64,000 nucleotides of DNA, from the NCBI GenBank assembly GCA_016508695.1, contig VNKQ01000010.1, forward strand, positions 1,426,001 through 1,490,000, in the 5' to 3' direction. The translations under genes were made by a program, and so were the position numbers. The notes beneath the pieces were generated by a model, which searched no databases, was not told where the DNA came from, and was given only the letters and a program-made list of their open reading frames with translations. Below, piece by piece: positions 43,606-55,346 of the stretch. Each line of letters starts with the position of its first letter. Within the stretch, counting starts at the first letter, position 1. The DNA comes from Hyphodiscus hymeniophilus (taxonomy: Eukaryota; Ascomycota; Leotiomycetes; Helotiales; Hyphodiscaceae).

Positions 43606-43915
43606 ATGGCCAGCTCCTCAACACCATCCCCTCCTCCCGAGACGGCTGGACTGGTGTGCATCAGATGAAGCACAAGCCGCATTCGACAGGGGAGAGATTG
43701 AGATGGACCCAAGCATCTACGACGATCTCGCTGAGAAACTCAATCTCCAAAGTACCGACAGATCATCGCAGCTTGCGAGGGAGCTCGTCTTGGCGGTAGG
43801 GACACTCCTCGTTGCCTATGAGGTTTGGACCATTTGGCGACCGAAACAGAGGGGTAGGACGAGGAAGTACACTGGTACCGCGAGACAGAAAAGCTCGGAA
43901 GCGCATGGGAGATGA
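43606..43915 (+). CDS. Possible small single-TM protein, frame uncertain
   Basis: An ATG in good context at 43606 opens a short Ser/Pro frame. One base later in register, a 70-residue stretch from 43703 looks coding: an acidic helix (MDPSIYDDLAEKLNL), one hydrophobic segment (LARELVLAVGTLLVAYEVWTIW) and a basic tail, ending at 43915. Joining the two parts needs a one-base shift in the CT/C-rich stretch near 43630, like the homopolymer shifts in other genes of this window. If not joined, the short frame from 43703 could stand alone. No family recognised. Confidence 0.3.
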
Positions 43916-44681
43916 GAGATTGAATGGGACATATCATGCACCTTGGAGTAGGAATATCGTGAAGTTGTTCTCTAGATTCGACGTAGGAAGGATTTCGTGG
44001 ATTGATGTTCACTTGCTAGAAGATGCTTTGAAACGAGGGCCAGCTTTCGCAGGATGGAGAGTTAAAGAAAGAGGTGGGATAGGTATCACTCGAGATAACA
44101 AGATGGCCTTTCAAGAGTCTCCTGAGTGATGCATAAAATTGAGTGCTGACTTGTGTTATGACTGCGGGGACAGCGATGCTCGGATCGCGGAGATGGGTAT
44201 GTATTTGGGCCTAGAAAGATCCCGCATAATGTTCAGGCTGGTGCGGCCTATCACCGAAGATGAGCCTGTGGGGGCTTTCGGGTTGTATCGTGGGGCTGTT
44301 CAAGGGGAGGACTTACTTGCCAATCACCCCCGTGGCAATACACTCCGGACTTCCTGAACGGAAAAACGAAATGTGAATGGAAGACAAAAGGAAAAGGGTA
44401 CAGGGATTAAAACGAGGGCGGGGTCTGTTTTGAACTTCTATATTCATATTCAGAGTAGTGGATACCTGTATATATACTTTGTGGAGAGGTCTGCCTCCCC
44501 GCCGTTCTCGTCGTCTCGTTGGTCGTCTAGCATTATGCATTACCCAAGGCGCCCGCTCGTTGTGTAAAGCCACATCGTACTCATGTGTGCGTCGTGTCGG
44601 ATTTTCATGACCATATACCCATGCTCGGAGCCATTACATGACATGAATGACCGAATCCGATCTCTCGCTTTCGTCGTTTTT

Positions 44682-44709
44682 ATCACTCATCACTCATCAC
44701 TCATCACTC
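44682..44709. repeat. 7-bp microsatellite ATCACTC, 4 copies
   Basis: ATCACTC starts at 44682, 44689, 44696 and 44703, followed by degenerate copies (GTCCCTC, GTACCTC). It lies about 55 bases beyond the 3' end of the minus-strand regulator gene. Confidence 0.8.
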
Positions 44710-44763
44710 GTCCCTCGTACCTCATCAATCGTCAAACTTCCGTACGAAAAGAACATGCGCGCC

Positions 44764-47434
44764 TCAGAACATGATCCACTCTCCCTCAATACCCTCCATA
44801 TGTTTCGTCCACCTGAAGGTCGCGCCATACATTGGCCTGTGATTCTCGGAAGCACCATCGTCTTTCTCGACCCATAGCTTCTCAAGGACCTCCAATCCGG
44901 CAAGATTGTTCAGATATCCGCTCCTTCCCATGATCTCCCTGCACTTGGTCCGCACAATACTCTGCTGTAAGTCGTTCACACACTCACTACCACTGATGAA
45001 TAACGGCCACAGCAAGAATTTCTCACATCCGCTTCCCTGCTCGAGACTCGTGACATAGAATAAGACTTGTGAGACGAGGTTTTGGAAGTTGAGGTGCGTT
45101 GAAGGAAGGTTCGGACAGGCAAGGCGTTCAGTGTAGAGCAAGGCAGAGTAGCGGAAAGCTTCCGAGATATAGCCGAAATCACGCAGTTGAGTGGGAGATG
45201 GTGTAGTGGGAAGAGTAGCGACAAGACGAGTGGGATCGAATTCCCATTCTTGAAGAGCGAGACGAGCTGACTTCCATTCGGTCCAGAATGTGGTGCTGAG
45301 ATCATCGTGCGATGAGGTGGATGTGAGCATGGGGAAAGAAGCATCGTCATCGAGTGTAGATGCAAAGCCATTTCCATCGAAATTGTGTGCGTGAAGGTTG
45401 TAAAAGTCAGCAAGTGCTTGTCCTGCGAGTCCAGGTCGTGGCTGTGGTGGTGGGGGACGGGCAGGAAGATTGGCTGAAGGGTGCTCGGACATGACGGGTC
45501 GATGTTGACAGAGGAGGTTGAGACGTCCCAGCTTAGCAATTGTCTTGAAGAGGATAGAATCACAACCTGCCATGTTCTCCAGGGCATGGTTGGGATTCGA
45601 AGGAGTGGCAATCATTTCCAGATAGCCACCGCGCAGTTGAGCTTCACGGTCATTGATCGAGGCTGCGATGCCATCGAAGTAGGTGAAGAGTGTTTCCATC
45701 CAGCCCCAGTTACCAGTCTCGAGACCAGATTCACGCATACCAAGAATCTTTTTAACGCCAGCGAATTGGGTTCGAAATTGTGCAATACCGGATTCGCACA
45801 TACGGTAATGACAGAGGATGAATAGAGTCGCAAGAACACAGTCATGGCGGGCTCTTGATGGCTCGCTCAGTTGTTGGTTGAGAAGTGAAACAGCGAGTGA
45901 GCGATGTTGATACTCTTCTTGTAGTGAAGAGTCACCAGCTTGAGCCTCACTTGACAATAGATGATTTGAGGGCTTTCGGATGGTGGTTGGCCTTGTAGGT
46001 GTGCCATTGATATGATCTTGAATTTCAAGCTCCGATGGCTGTTGTCGCCAGTGATCTTGACCCAGGGATTGCTTTCGCTTCATCCGTAGGTTGCAAGCAG
46101 CGAGGGCACAGATAGCGTGTTGCAGACTTTGACTTGTCTGGGCGAGAGCGAGAATGTGCTCTCGATAAGGATTGTTGGCACTGTCGATGACAACAACAGA
46201 AGGACAGATAATCTTCTCATAATAGTCGAGGAAGAAAGAGACGCGGGGTGAGAGCTCCGATATGGAGGAAGAGATGGAATCTCGGCCATTTACATGGTAA
46301 GTGTCAGCCTCTGAGGCTGCTTGAGAGGCTACTTCGTCATCATTAACTGACGTCCATCCAAAGTGGCTGGATCGAGCACTGGTGGCATACACTTCCATCT
46401 CGTGCGACGTTTGTGGTGCGCCTAAGTAGGTTCCATTAGAGATGCACGCAATATAGCCTGAAAGGGAAGCAGCTTACCCAGTATGTCGTCGTCGTAAAAG
46501 ACGTCGGCAGTCACAGGCGAACCCTGATGTTGACGACTCTCGGCGATATCATAAAGGTTTTGGTGAGAACTGATGCTCGAGCTCATTTCTGAGTGAGCAT
46601 AGAAATGATCAGGGCATGAAGTTGGTCCACGTGAATCCGCCATCATTCCAGCCGCTGGACTCTCCGCCGTCGAGTTTCGGGACGAGTAGCTGTTATATAT
46701 GGGAACTGGACTGTTCATATATGGAAGATCGTTGTCTGGGAAGGATTGACTGATGGGCGAATTGTAGTCGCTTTGAGCATATTCACTGAGCGAGTCTAGG
46801 GAACTCGACAAAGCCAATCCATCTGCTCTACCAATACTGAGCGTATGGAGTCGGTGTAATTGAGGCAATTGCCTGTGATGATTTATAGGATCCTGGTGGT
46901 AATCTTGTATCGGGTAATCGTGAGACACGGCCATATTCCAGTCGTCGGGCATCTGCTGCATGGAGGGGTTTGCGACACCGTGCGGGGCCATATTGACGAA
47001 ATCATAAGTCGTAAATACTTGCCCAGGCATAGGAGATCCCCCACGCAAAGACTCCATCTTGATGTTGATATCGCCCTCATTCTTCTGAGATATTGTCGAG
47101 GATGCCCTCGCTCTCGACGCTGGGGGCTTTTGGGAGCTGGTGCAGACCTTGCCACGGGTAGAGACAACCCCCTCAATTTTCCCCGGCTCGCCACTCCCAC
47201 GCCCCAAGTCAATTGAGTTTTATATCCTGAGCATTCCTTCCCAACAACCAAACATTGCGAACAGTATGGTCGTCGTCGGTCGCATTTGGTGTTGCGTTTG
47301 GTACAAGCAAAACAATCATCACTTGCGCCACTTGCTGGAGCTCTCCTCCGGCGTTTTCGTTGGGCTGGTACCGTCGGTGGGTCCGAAGAGGCACAAGAAG
47401 AAGAGGCAGGAGGGCATGCGACAGGTAAAGTCAT
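44764..47434 (-). CDS. Zn2Cys6 transcription factor with fungal_trans_2-type regulatory domain; one-base frameshift
   Basis: Exons 47434-46478 and 46421-44764 flank a 56-nt intron. The Zn2Cys6 cluster is complete: C41, C44, C51, C58, C61 and C68 (CFACTKRNTKCDRRRPYC...C..C), after a basic RKRRRR run. It is followed by the conserved YKTQLTWGVGVASRGK segment found in one clade of fungal regulators. The frame then shifts by one at the run of five G (plus strand 47122-47126), between a PAPKSP segment and an ASRARASS segment. With one more base the protein would be about 871 residues. The second exon is a long helical regulatory domain (fungal_trans_2 type, from about SPRVSFFLDYYEKIICPSV onward). 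No intron with good signals explains the shift, so a sequencing error or recent mutation is likely. Target genes unknown. Confidence 0.82.
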
Positions 47435-50023
47435 CTTGACAAAAGATGGAGAAGAGATGAGGTAAAAAATTAGTCGTAGTTTAATAGTACTGCGTACATT
47501 GGGGCAGGTGGGATCTAGAAAGGGAGCGGTATGAAGTAATGAACTCGTATGAGGGAAGGAGGGAAAGAAATCGTGGGCGCAACGTCTTAATCGTTTGGAT
47601 GCGGTTTGTGGATGTGGATTGTGGAAGTGGATTCGAATCTTGCGAGGTGGTGGGCAGTCAATCAATTATGAGGAGGTGGAGGTGGCCATGGGCTGGCTAC
47701 ATGGGTTAATGTAGAGAGAATTTGGCGCGATCCCTCCCTCTGCGAGTCTGCCTCTTTGTTTTTTCAGCAGCCAGCAACGCAACAGATGGAGGGAGATCAG
47801 CACATCGGCTATTGCAAGGGCAAGCTGTCTCTGTGGATGGTCTACAAGACTACAACTTCTACAAGGGGTGGGGATGCGGCCTTCAGCGAGGGGGGCTACT
47901 GGCACTTCTTGTACTAGCCTACAAGCCGAGGACCAATTCAACTGCCACCCCGACGAAGAGGCAAATCAGAAACGAGTGGAAGGTTGCGAGGAAGCACACT
48001 GCAGCCTTCCATGCACGCCTCTTGTTGCTTGTCTTCGCTAGCTGGTGCTGGGTGGTGAGGCCTACCCGCGTTTAGATGTCTCTGCCCTGGTTCCGTTCCC
48101 TGCTCGCAGCCTCTTGGCGCAGGCCTCTGGCTGATGGCAATGGCTGGTGATGGATGGCTGGCCGTCCGTGAGGAATGTCTCGCAGGAAAGAGGGCTAATG
48201 AGCTGGCGATGATCACAAACCTCCCTCCCTCTCATCTCAAGAGGAAGTCACAAGCAATGAGGCTTGCTGATGGCTTGATCGTTTCAAGATAGAGTTAACG
48301 TTCTTCTAGAAAATCACCGAGCCGTCCGGTCTAGAGAACTGCCATGTGAAATGTCCAGCGCAATGCCGGGTAGTGCTTGTACAAGAGGTAGGTAGTAGTA
48401 GCCTCGTGTGTTCCATGCGCGAACTGGAAACTCGAGTCGCACGCTGCTGAAAATTTGGTTCATCCGACGGTGGAATCCGCCTCCTGTTCTTGACGGTTTG
48501 ACGTACGGTGGTACCAGGTTTCTCGCGGTGCCCGAGAGGATTTGTCTGGATTCTTCTAAACCCCCGAGCGACCGACTGGGCCTTGAGAGAAATTATGTCT
48601 CGCGTCATATTCTCATAAATGGTAGAATGAATAGTAGGACAGGTAACAAAACCCAACGAGATCAGTACTCGCTGGTGCTTCAAACAGTTATGTAATGGTA
48701 GCGAAGATGTGGTTTGGGACTACCTACGAATCTCTATTGCTAATTGGTCGCTACGTGATCGATTTATCCGTAGAGGCCAGGCTCGGGCCATGTAATAGGG
48801 GTCTGCTACCATCTTACTAGGCCGAAGATCAAACTGTCGCACTGCCATTGCGGAAGGATGAAGCTTTTGAGTTTGGTCAAAACGGTGTAGTGCAGTTTGG
48901 AAGTCTGCACCAACGGAGATGAAATCCTGACGAGGAGACGAAGAAGCAAGAGAAGGATGATGGCGAGCGGGCTTTTGAATGTTCAGCCACTGGCGTCAAG
49001 CAGCCATTGATGATGGATGGATGCAGGGAAGTGAAGGAGGGAGGTGTGAGAGAGAGAGAGAGACGAAGGGAGGGGTGGGAAGGGTTGGTTGTTGGTGTGG
49101 AGGCAAAATGCTAGGAGGCAAGTATGTAGGCAGGTAGGCAGATAGTGGTGGTTCGCGGGACTGCCGGTCCTCCTACCAAAGCATTGCGTTCGCCAGAAGC
49201 CGTTGAGGGCGTTTTTCAAGAAAGGATGATCTGTATTCTTGCTCTCTATCCTCCCGTAATGTGAATTACTCGCTCTCGCATTCACGTACAAGTACACACA
49301 GCTCAGCAATGTCAGTCCAGAACCCAAGGTGTGATCTCGGAGACAAGTCTGCCTGCATCTGCACATAAACGGAGGGGTATTGATTGACGTGGGCGGCCAC
49401 AACGGTCGAGGAACATGGGGGGGAGTTTATTCTGGGATCTCAGAGTTCGAGATTCCCTGGAATCCTTGAAATCCTGAGTGATGATGCTCCATGGATGCTG
49501 GATGTGCATAAGCGCTGAGGGCTGCAGCGATAAGCACACGTACTGACAAAGGAGGGATAGATAAGGACATGCATGCACTTGCGCGATATGTGAGGGGAGA
49601 GGGGCATTTGATGAGCAGTGCATCCAATGCATTGGACGAACGATGGGATGCAATAATCTGGGTTTGGATGTGGAATGAAGCTTTGGAGAAGAAGAAGAAG
49701 AGGAGGGAAGGGGAGAAGGACTCCGCAGGCAATTTAGATTACCTGGCCAATCCAAACCAGTTGAGTTCAGTTCAACTCGATTCTCACACCGTACCGTCAA
49801 TGATTGATAGATGGTCGTTTCCGACTGTTTGATTTGTGCATACTGATGGGACTCAGAGACGAACCTTTGCGTCCAGATCAGCAATCAGCATGGTCCTCTC
49901 ACGATGACAGTCAGATAGATCTGTTGGCGGCATGGTATGAGTGCAATATGAGTTGAGTTTTAAGTTCCAAATTCTGACGAGAGGTCGGTACTCGAGTATT
50001 CACTAGGCGAGTCCGAACCTCCT

Positions 50024-50057
50024 TTCCCTTTCCCCTTCCCTTTCCCCTTCCCTTTCC
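50024..50057. repeat. TTTCCC/TTTCCCC low-complexity array
   Basis: Alternating TTTCCC, TTTCCCC and TTCCC units over about 34 bases, all pyrimidine on the plus strand. Confidence 0.7.
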
Positions 50058-52270
50058 GTATCTTCTGATTCTGCACCGTACACCATCGCCATTCCCTAAT
50101 CATCCTTTGCGATCCGACTCCTCCGTACAACGGTAAACAGTAGTTCAGATGCGCTACGTCTAAGCTCAAGGGACTTCATGCAGACTGCAGGGGCTAGCTG
50201 ATCCGGTTCTCTGCGGCTAGCGACGCTTGTTCTCTCAGTTTCCTCCTTCTCCTCTTCTTCCTTCTCTTAGAGGCTATCATCCCTCTCCCCTCTCCCCTCC
50301 CTCCTCTCCCCTCTCCCGTCCCTCCTCTTCCCTACTCTTCGCTCTCCTCCTCTCAGAAGCAATCATCCCCTCATCCCAACTCATCATCATGCTTGCAGCT
50401 TCTGCAAGGTTCTTGCGCTCCTCTCTGCGACCACGACCTATTCACCGAGAAGTACTCGAGTCCGCCGAATCAGAGTCTTCAGAGCATCTGATCTTCCTTG
50501 TTCAATGCTCCCGGGGTTGCCATTGCGGCCGTCAGCACGCTATCTCACAAGTGGCGACGCACTAGAAAGAAGAAATCGTTCTTCGGCGGCTTCTATTGTG
50601 GCTTGATTTCAATTGCTTGTCAGTTCCCGAGGTCCTTCCATGCAGCATTCCTGAGAACCTACGGAGGTGACGGGGCTGGGCAGTGGGCTAGTGAGCAAGG
50701 TGAACGAATGGTTCTGCTCGGGCAACCCAACCTTGATCCGGGACATCTTTTATCTGCATGCCTGTGGCCCAATCGCTGCGGAACTACGGAACTCCCTTTC
50801 GTCACCCCTGAATCGCTTACATGGTACTTTCATGTAATCCTTGTGGCAGATGCGCTGGAGCCTCGAGTAATCTTTCTGTCTCCCCTTCACGTAAACGCTG
50901 CTATCGCGCTCGCGGGATGGGCGTCATTCGTTGGCTCCTGGGTGACCAGCTCTTAAGGACTGAGCTGAGCTACTCGGAAACGATCAGAAACTCTACCTGC
51001 ACGATTGGCTGAGTACTGTTTATCACAATAGGAGGAGATGAGCGCAAATGCCCTCGCTGAACCAGCTCCTCGAACCGTTCATTGTATCAGAAACCTAACG
51101 GTGCTGAACAAGAAACTGTACAGAGTTATCCCTCTATGCCCTTACTCTGACAGTAGCGGGGAATCTCAAAGTACCTATTCAGGGAGCCCGCCCATCAAGC
51201 CTCCAGCGCCAAAAAAGTTAAACTACCTTCTAGCCTCCATCTAGCTTCCTTCCTCGCACGAGCTCCAGTGCGCTTTGGGAGACATCTCCGTCGGCATCTC
51301 GTGTTGTCTCAGATGCCACCAACCTCGTCTGACAGCACATGATAACTGCGGTAAGGAAGACAAAAGGCAGATAGCAGCTCGTGGAGTTGAAATTGGAAAG
51401 GCTTCTCCTGCATCGATTCCCTTCCCTGTACCATTAGCTACGAAGTCTAAACCGCGGTAGTAAGCTGCGCGAGTGCCAGAAGTCTGGGAATAAGTCTGCG
51501 AAGATGCCAATCAGGGTGAATCTGCCCGTTCGAAACCCCTCTTTGTTAATCAGTAGGTAGCGGCCTAGAGATCGCGCTTCGAGATGCACGCTCTCATTCG
51601 CCATGGGGTCTCTACGCGCAAGATGAAAGGATCGCAGTGAGATCACAGCACTCCATACGGTCACGGTCAAACTGTAGCCGTAGCCGTCCGTCCACACCCC
51701 TTGACGGGCCTCTTCTCCTCTCCTGAGTCTCCTCCCCCCTTTATATGTTCATCCCTGATTCCATGTACAAGCGACTGGAAGAAGCGAGGTGTTTGTGGCT
51801 CGAGCGATCCGATGTTGGTCTAGTAACGTTACCTTCCTGATTCGGCGATCCCCTTGATAACCTTGAATATCAGGGTTACAATGGGGAGGGGGGGATGATT
51901 TGTATTCTTTCCATGAAAGGAGATAACCAAGATCTCTCTTGTCCTCATCGGCCAGTATGACGAGGATGAAGGTGATGATGCAACTGTCATTGCACATGCC
52001 AAATCGTATTCTCGACTCAATATAATCTTGATGACTGTCCTGGGTCGATCAATGCATGTAGGAGGCGAGGTGTCCTGCCTATCCTAGGATTTGGGTGCGA
52101 CAGAGCTCAGACTGTGACGTCGAAGACAGCATTTGAGGCAAGACACGAAAGCCTGGGTTGATAGATGTGGTGATAAAAAGCGTGGGGGTTCATTTCATGA
52201 CAATTTCAGATATGTGAATTAAACTTCAAAGTCATATCTTTAAACAGACGTATCAAAGATGGAGGAGAAG

Positions 52271-52344
52271 CACGTGCAATTGAATGTCATTTATCACGTG
52301 ATATCTGACTGCCTCTTAACCACGTGACTGACTGATAAGATAAG
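52271..52344 (+). promoter_or_regulatory. Triple CACGTG (E-box) promoter with adjacent GATA pair upstream of NOP16
   Basis: CACGTG occurs at 52271-52276, 52295-52300 (inside the longer palindrome TATCACGTGATA) and 52321-52326, about 25 bases apart. GATAAGATAAG follows at 52334-52344. The last box is 113 bases before the NOP16 start. CACGTG is the binding site of bHLH factors such as Cbf1 and Pho4, and GATA motifs bind nitrogen- or light-related zinc-finger factors. Which factor binds here is not known. Confidence 0.6.
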
Positions 52345-52438
52345 TCCAGATCCACTTTTAAATTTGTGCAAGTGCGGCTTGAAACTTTCTGCGGAGAGGG
52401 CCAACAGTTGAACATCAACCATCTCAAAAGCAGCAAGA

Positions 52439-53189
52439 ATGGGTCGCGAACTCCAGAAAAAGAAGAACAGATCTTCAATCGCAAAGGTGCGACAAAAGCC
52501 GAAGTCAAAGAAGGTCAACCCACTCGGCAACGCCATCATCGCAGCGAACTGGTACGTCCCTAACCATTGAGACCTGCCAACCCCAAGCCCTACCTTCACT
52601 CGAAGCAATAGCCAACCTAACACATACCAGGAACCAGCATGAGACCCTCACCCAGAACTACCGCAGGCTTGGCCTCACCTCCCGTCTCAACACCGCAACA
52701 GGAGGCTCCGAGAACCTCCCTCACTTCTCCCCCGACACCACAACATCCACCGCCTCCAAACTCGCCATTGCGAACACCATACCCAAGACCATCGAGCCCA
52801 CGATCGCTCGGGTCGAGCGCGATCCCGCGACGGGGAAGATCACGCGCGTGATCCACGATGAGCGGGAGAACCCGCTTAGGGATCCCCTGAACGATGTTGA
52901 AGACGCGGAGCTCGATGGTATCGACGGCGACGCTGGGGAGAGGGGCAGAGGGAGCGAGGTTGTGCGCATGTTGGAGGAGCAGGCTAAGATGGGGAAGCCG
53001 ACGCCCAAGAGGAAGCAGAGCGAGCGGGAGAGGGAATGGATCGAGAGGCTTGTGGCGAGGTGGGGTGAGGATTATGGGAAGATGGTGAGGGATCGGAGGC
53101 TGAACCCCATGCAGCAGACGGAGGCGGATATCAAGAAGAGGGTTGCGACGTGGAAGGCTGATGGTGGGGTTGTTGCGGTTCAGAATTGA
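52439..53189 (+). CDS. NOP16: Nucleolar protein 16 (60S ribosome biogenesis)
   Basis: Two exons (52439-52551 and 52631-53189) with a 79-nt intron encode 223 residues. The family signature is clear: a very basic start (MGRELQKKKNRSS, then a lysine-rich stretch), the NPLGNAIIAANW block, the NYRRLGLTSRLN block after the intron, a central acidic linker, and the C-terminal EREWIERLVARWGEDYGKM block with DRRLNPMQQTEADIKKRV. Length agrees with the 200-230 residues usual in fungi. Nop16 associates with 66S pre-ribosomes in the nucleolus and is needed for large-subunit assembly. The early intron after codon 37, splitting the Trp codon, and a short leader carrying three CACGTG boxes upstream suggest growth-linked regulation. 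No neighbour on the same strand forms a functional group with it. Confidence 0.93.
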
Positions 53190-54370
53190 GGGAGTGTATA
53201 AAAAGCATTCTTGGGCATTTGAGGGAGTGTGGTGTTTGGAGTTCAAGACCGGCATATGTCTATGCCATGAATGGTACGCTGAAGAGATTGCATCCATACG
53301 TCCAGATCTTGCAAGTTTGAGCGTTGATATTTGAGCTCAGACTAAATCTGTTAAGCCGGTCTCCAATATCTCATTCTTGTGCTCAATACGCTGCAGATGA
53401 CTCGATCTATTTCCGACTCTTTTTCCTTCCTACAGATGCAGTGGATTTTGCAAGGGGTTCTCAAACCACAACCCCAAGATTTCGCAGGGCCGAGCCTTCA
53501 TGTTCAAAGATACAATATGGTAGGTTTCCCACATCAGCACTTCAAAAAGCAAGGCAGTAGGTAGTCGCAGGTACTTGTAGTTCGGCTGAGAATATTGGTT
53601 TTGTTGTTCCTGCTTCTCCAATCTCTATTCACCGGTTTGATGTACCTTCGCTACAGTCGGTGCTATAATTTCATCTGCTATCTCATTCACAGTGTTTTGT
53701 GTTTCTTCAAATCCATCATATTCTCTCTGCATAAGCATAATTACAGCTCGTTTATTGAAGCGGTCGACAACGTGTCAACGAAATTTGGTGTTAGTTTTGA
53801 AATATGAGTGTCAATGTTGAGATAGGGGAGGAGCGGTCCTGAAGGTTCTGGGAAATGCATTTCATGGAATTTAAGGCCAGCTTTTCGTCAAGTCTGACGA
53901 TACTTGACGAGGAACAGTTTGACGAGGAACAGTTTGAGTCGATAAATCGTAAGATTTTACAAAATAGTGGCATAGAAAGAAGTTAACTTTTGAGGACTTT
54001 CATTCACTCGCCGACCTATTTTGTCGCTCTGTTCTCGCTCTGACAAAATCGTCGTTTTTCGCCTACCTACCTTCATGCTCTCTTTCCCACTCGAAGAAAG
54101 CTTTCTTCGCAGTTCGACTTCCTTGCATCAAGATTTGAAAGCACGCGGCCCAACTATTGCTTGGTTGAGCTGCTCCTTCCACAATCAAAAACACAACCTT
54201 CGATTCTGTCCACCTCCGAATCTCGTCTACGAGCAATCTGGCCGACACACATAATCTTGCCGATATCTCCTCAACTCTTCACAACTCCTCGACGAGCCAT
54301 CAGCTCATCTTTCCGACGTCCAGCAAATACAATACCAAAAAACTTCACAACTCACCAAGCAACAATCGAC
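53190..54370. other. Intergenic region with AT-rich part
   Basis: No gene supported. The stretch 53590-53990 is AT-rich. The 300 bases before 54371 form a CT/CA-rich leader of the Myb-like gene. Confidence 0.5.
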
Positions 54371-55346
54371 ATGACATCCAAGGCCCCAAATCTCTACCCC
54401 GGAAAAGATGCCGACTTGATCAAAGCAGTCATCAAAGCTTCTGGTGGTCTCACCGGCAAAGGTGCTCCCTTCTGGAAGGACGTCGCGAGCTTCATGAAAG
54501 AAGAAGTCACCAGCGAAGGGGCACGCAAGCGATTCGACAAGTTCAAGCCGGGCGCAGCTGCTTCCAAGGCAAAACCTAATCCTGAGAAGGACGCAGATCT
54601 GTTGATGGCAGTTATCAAGGCTAATGGTGGTATTAATGCCAAGGGCAAAGTTTTCTGGGAAACTGTCGCTGCTGCCATGGTATGTCCTATTTCCCTACCC
54701 TCTGCAATTTTAGTGGACGAGAGTCAGGACATTAGGGTCAAGCTCTTTAGATATGGGGCCTAGGTAGCAGCGTACTTGATACAGCTCGCAAAAGCCGGAA
54801 CCACCTCTTATGATACAGTAGATATATATGCTAACAAGCTTACAGGAAGAGAAGCTCTCGGGAGAGGCTGCACGCAAGCGCTTTGATAAATTCAAGGTTA
54901 AGGGTGATAATGGCGAGGCTGATGGCGGTTCCGCGATTGTTTCTGCCAAAAAAGAGCCAAAGAAGAGAGCGTCTACCAAGCCAGAAGCTGTCAAGGGCGT
55001 TGCAAATGGCAAGAAAGCTGTCGAGACGGAAGACATGGAAAAGAGCGAGAAAAACTTCCAGCAAGATCCAGTCTCCGACACGAACGACAACTTCGATGAC
55101 AGCGATCGGGACGACCTCGCACCATATGACGGAGTCCAGGATGCACAAGCATTCAAGGCCTACGTGGCTCAGGGAAAAGGTACCGTCACCGCGAAGCGAT
55201 CATTTGTTGAGGACTGGGTTGAGTCAGCATCATCATCTGGTGGTAATGGTGAGGAGCAGTTTGAGGTGGAGACTCCTGCTAAGCCGTTGTCGATCAAGGC
55301 TCGCCCTGCCAAAAAGATGAAGTTCAAAGCGGTCGATGAGGATTAG
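54371..55346 (+). CDS. Small Myb/SANT-like protein with two tandem helical repeats and a basic/acidic tail
   Basis: Exons 54371-54679 and 54846-55346, separated by a 166-nt intron (GTATGT donor, ATGCTAAC branch region, CAG acceptor), encode 269 residues. Two repeats of about 48 residues, starting KDADLIKAVIKASGG and KDADLLMAVIKANGG, each end in ARKRFDKFK, so the domain was duplicated. Each repeat has conserved Trp and the three-helix pattern of Myb/SANT-like DNA-binding or chromatin-binding domains. The intron falls inside the second repeat, in phase 0. The rest is low complexity: Lys/Ala-rich, then Asp-rich, with a basic KARPAKKMKFK end. A nuclear, DNA- or histone-associated role is plausible but not proven. 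The gene downstream (56659) encodes a similar small protein. Confidence 0.75.

Larger units (their letters stand above)
41714..44763. other. Gene-poor region
   Basis: 3 kb without a firmly supported gene. A low-confidence small reading frame at 43606-43915 is listed separately. Other open frames (for example 41962-42433) show no motifs. A 7-bp microsatellite lies at 44682-44709. Confidence 0.45.
47435..52438. other. 5-kb region without supportable genes between divergent starts
   Basis: Lies between the divergent regulator and NOP16 genes. Many open frames of 60-190 codons overlap on both strands without motifs or splice logic. Low-complexity tracts occur: GA repeats near 49050, a TTTCCC array at 50024-50057 and strongly pyrimidine-rich sequence at 50227-50370. 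It may contain long leaders, unannotated noncoding transcripts or small secreted proteins that I cannot support. Confidence 0.5.

Noticed and set aside
49312..49884. 190-codon minus-strand open frame
   Set aside because: Low-complexity Ser/Leu/Pro sequence from a CT-rich region, with no recognisable protein.
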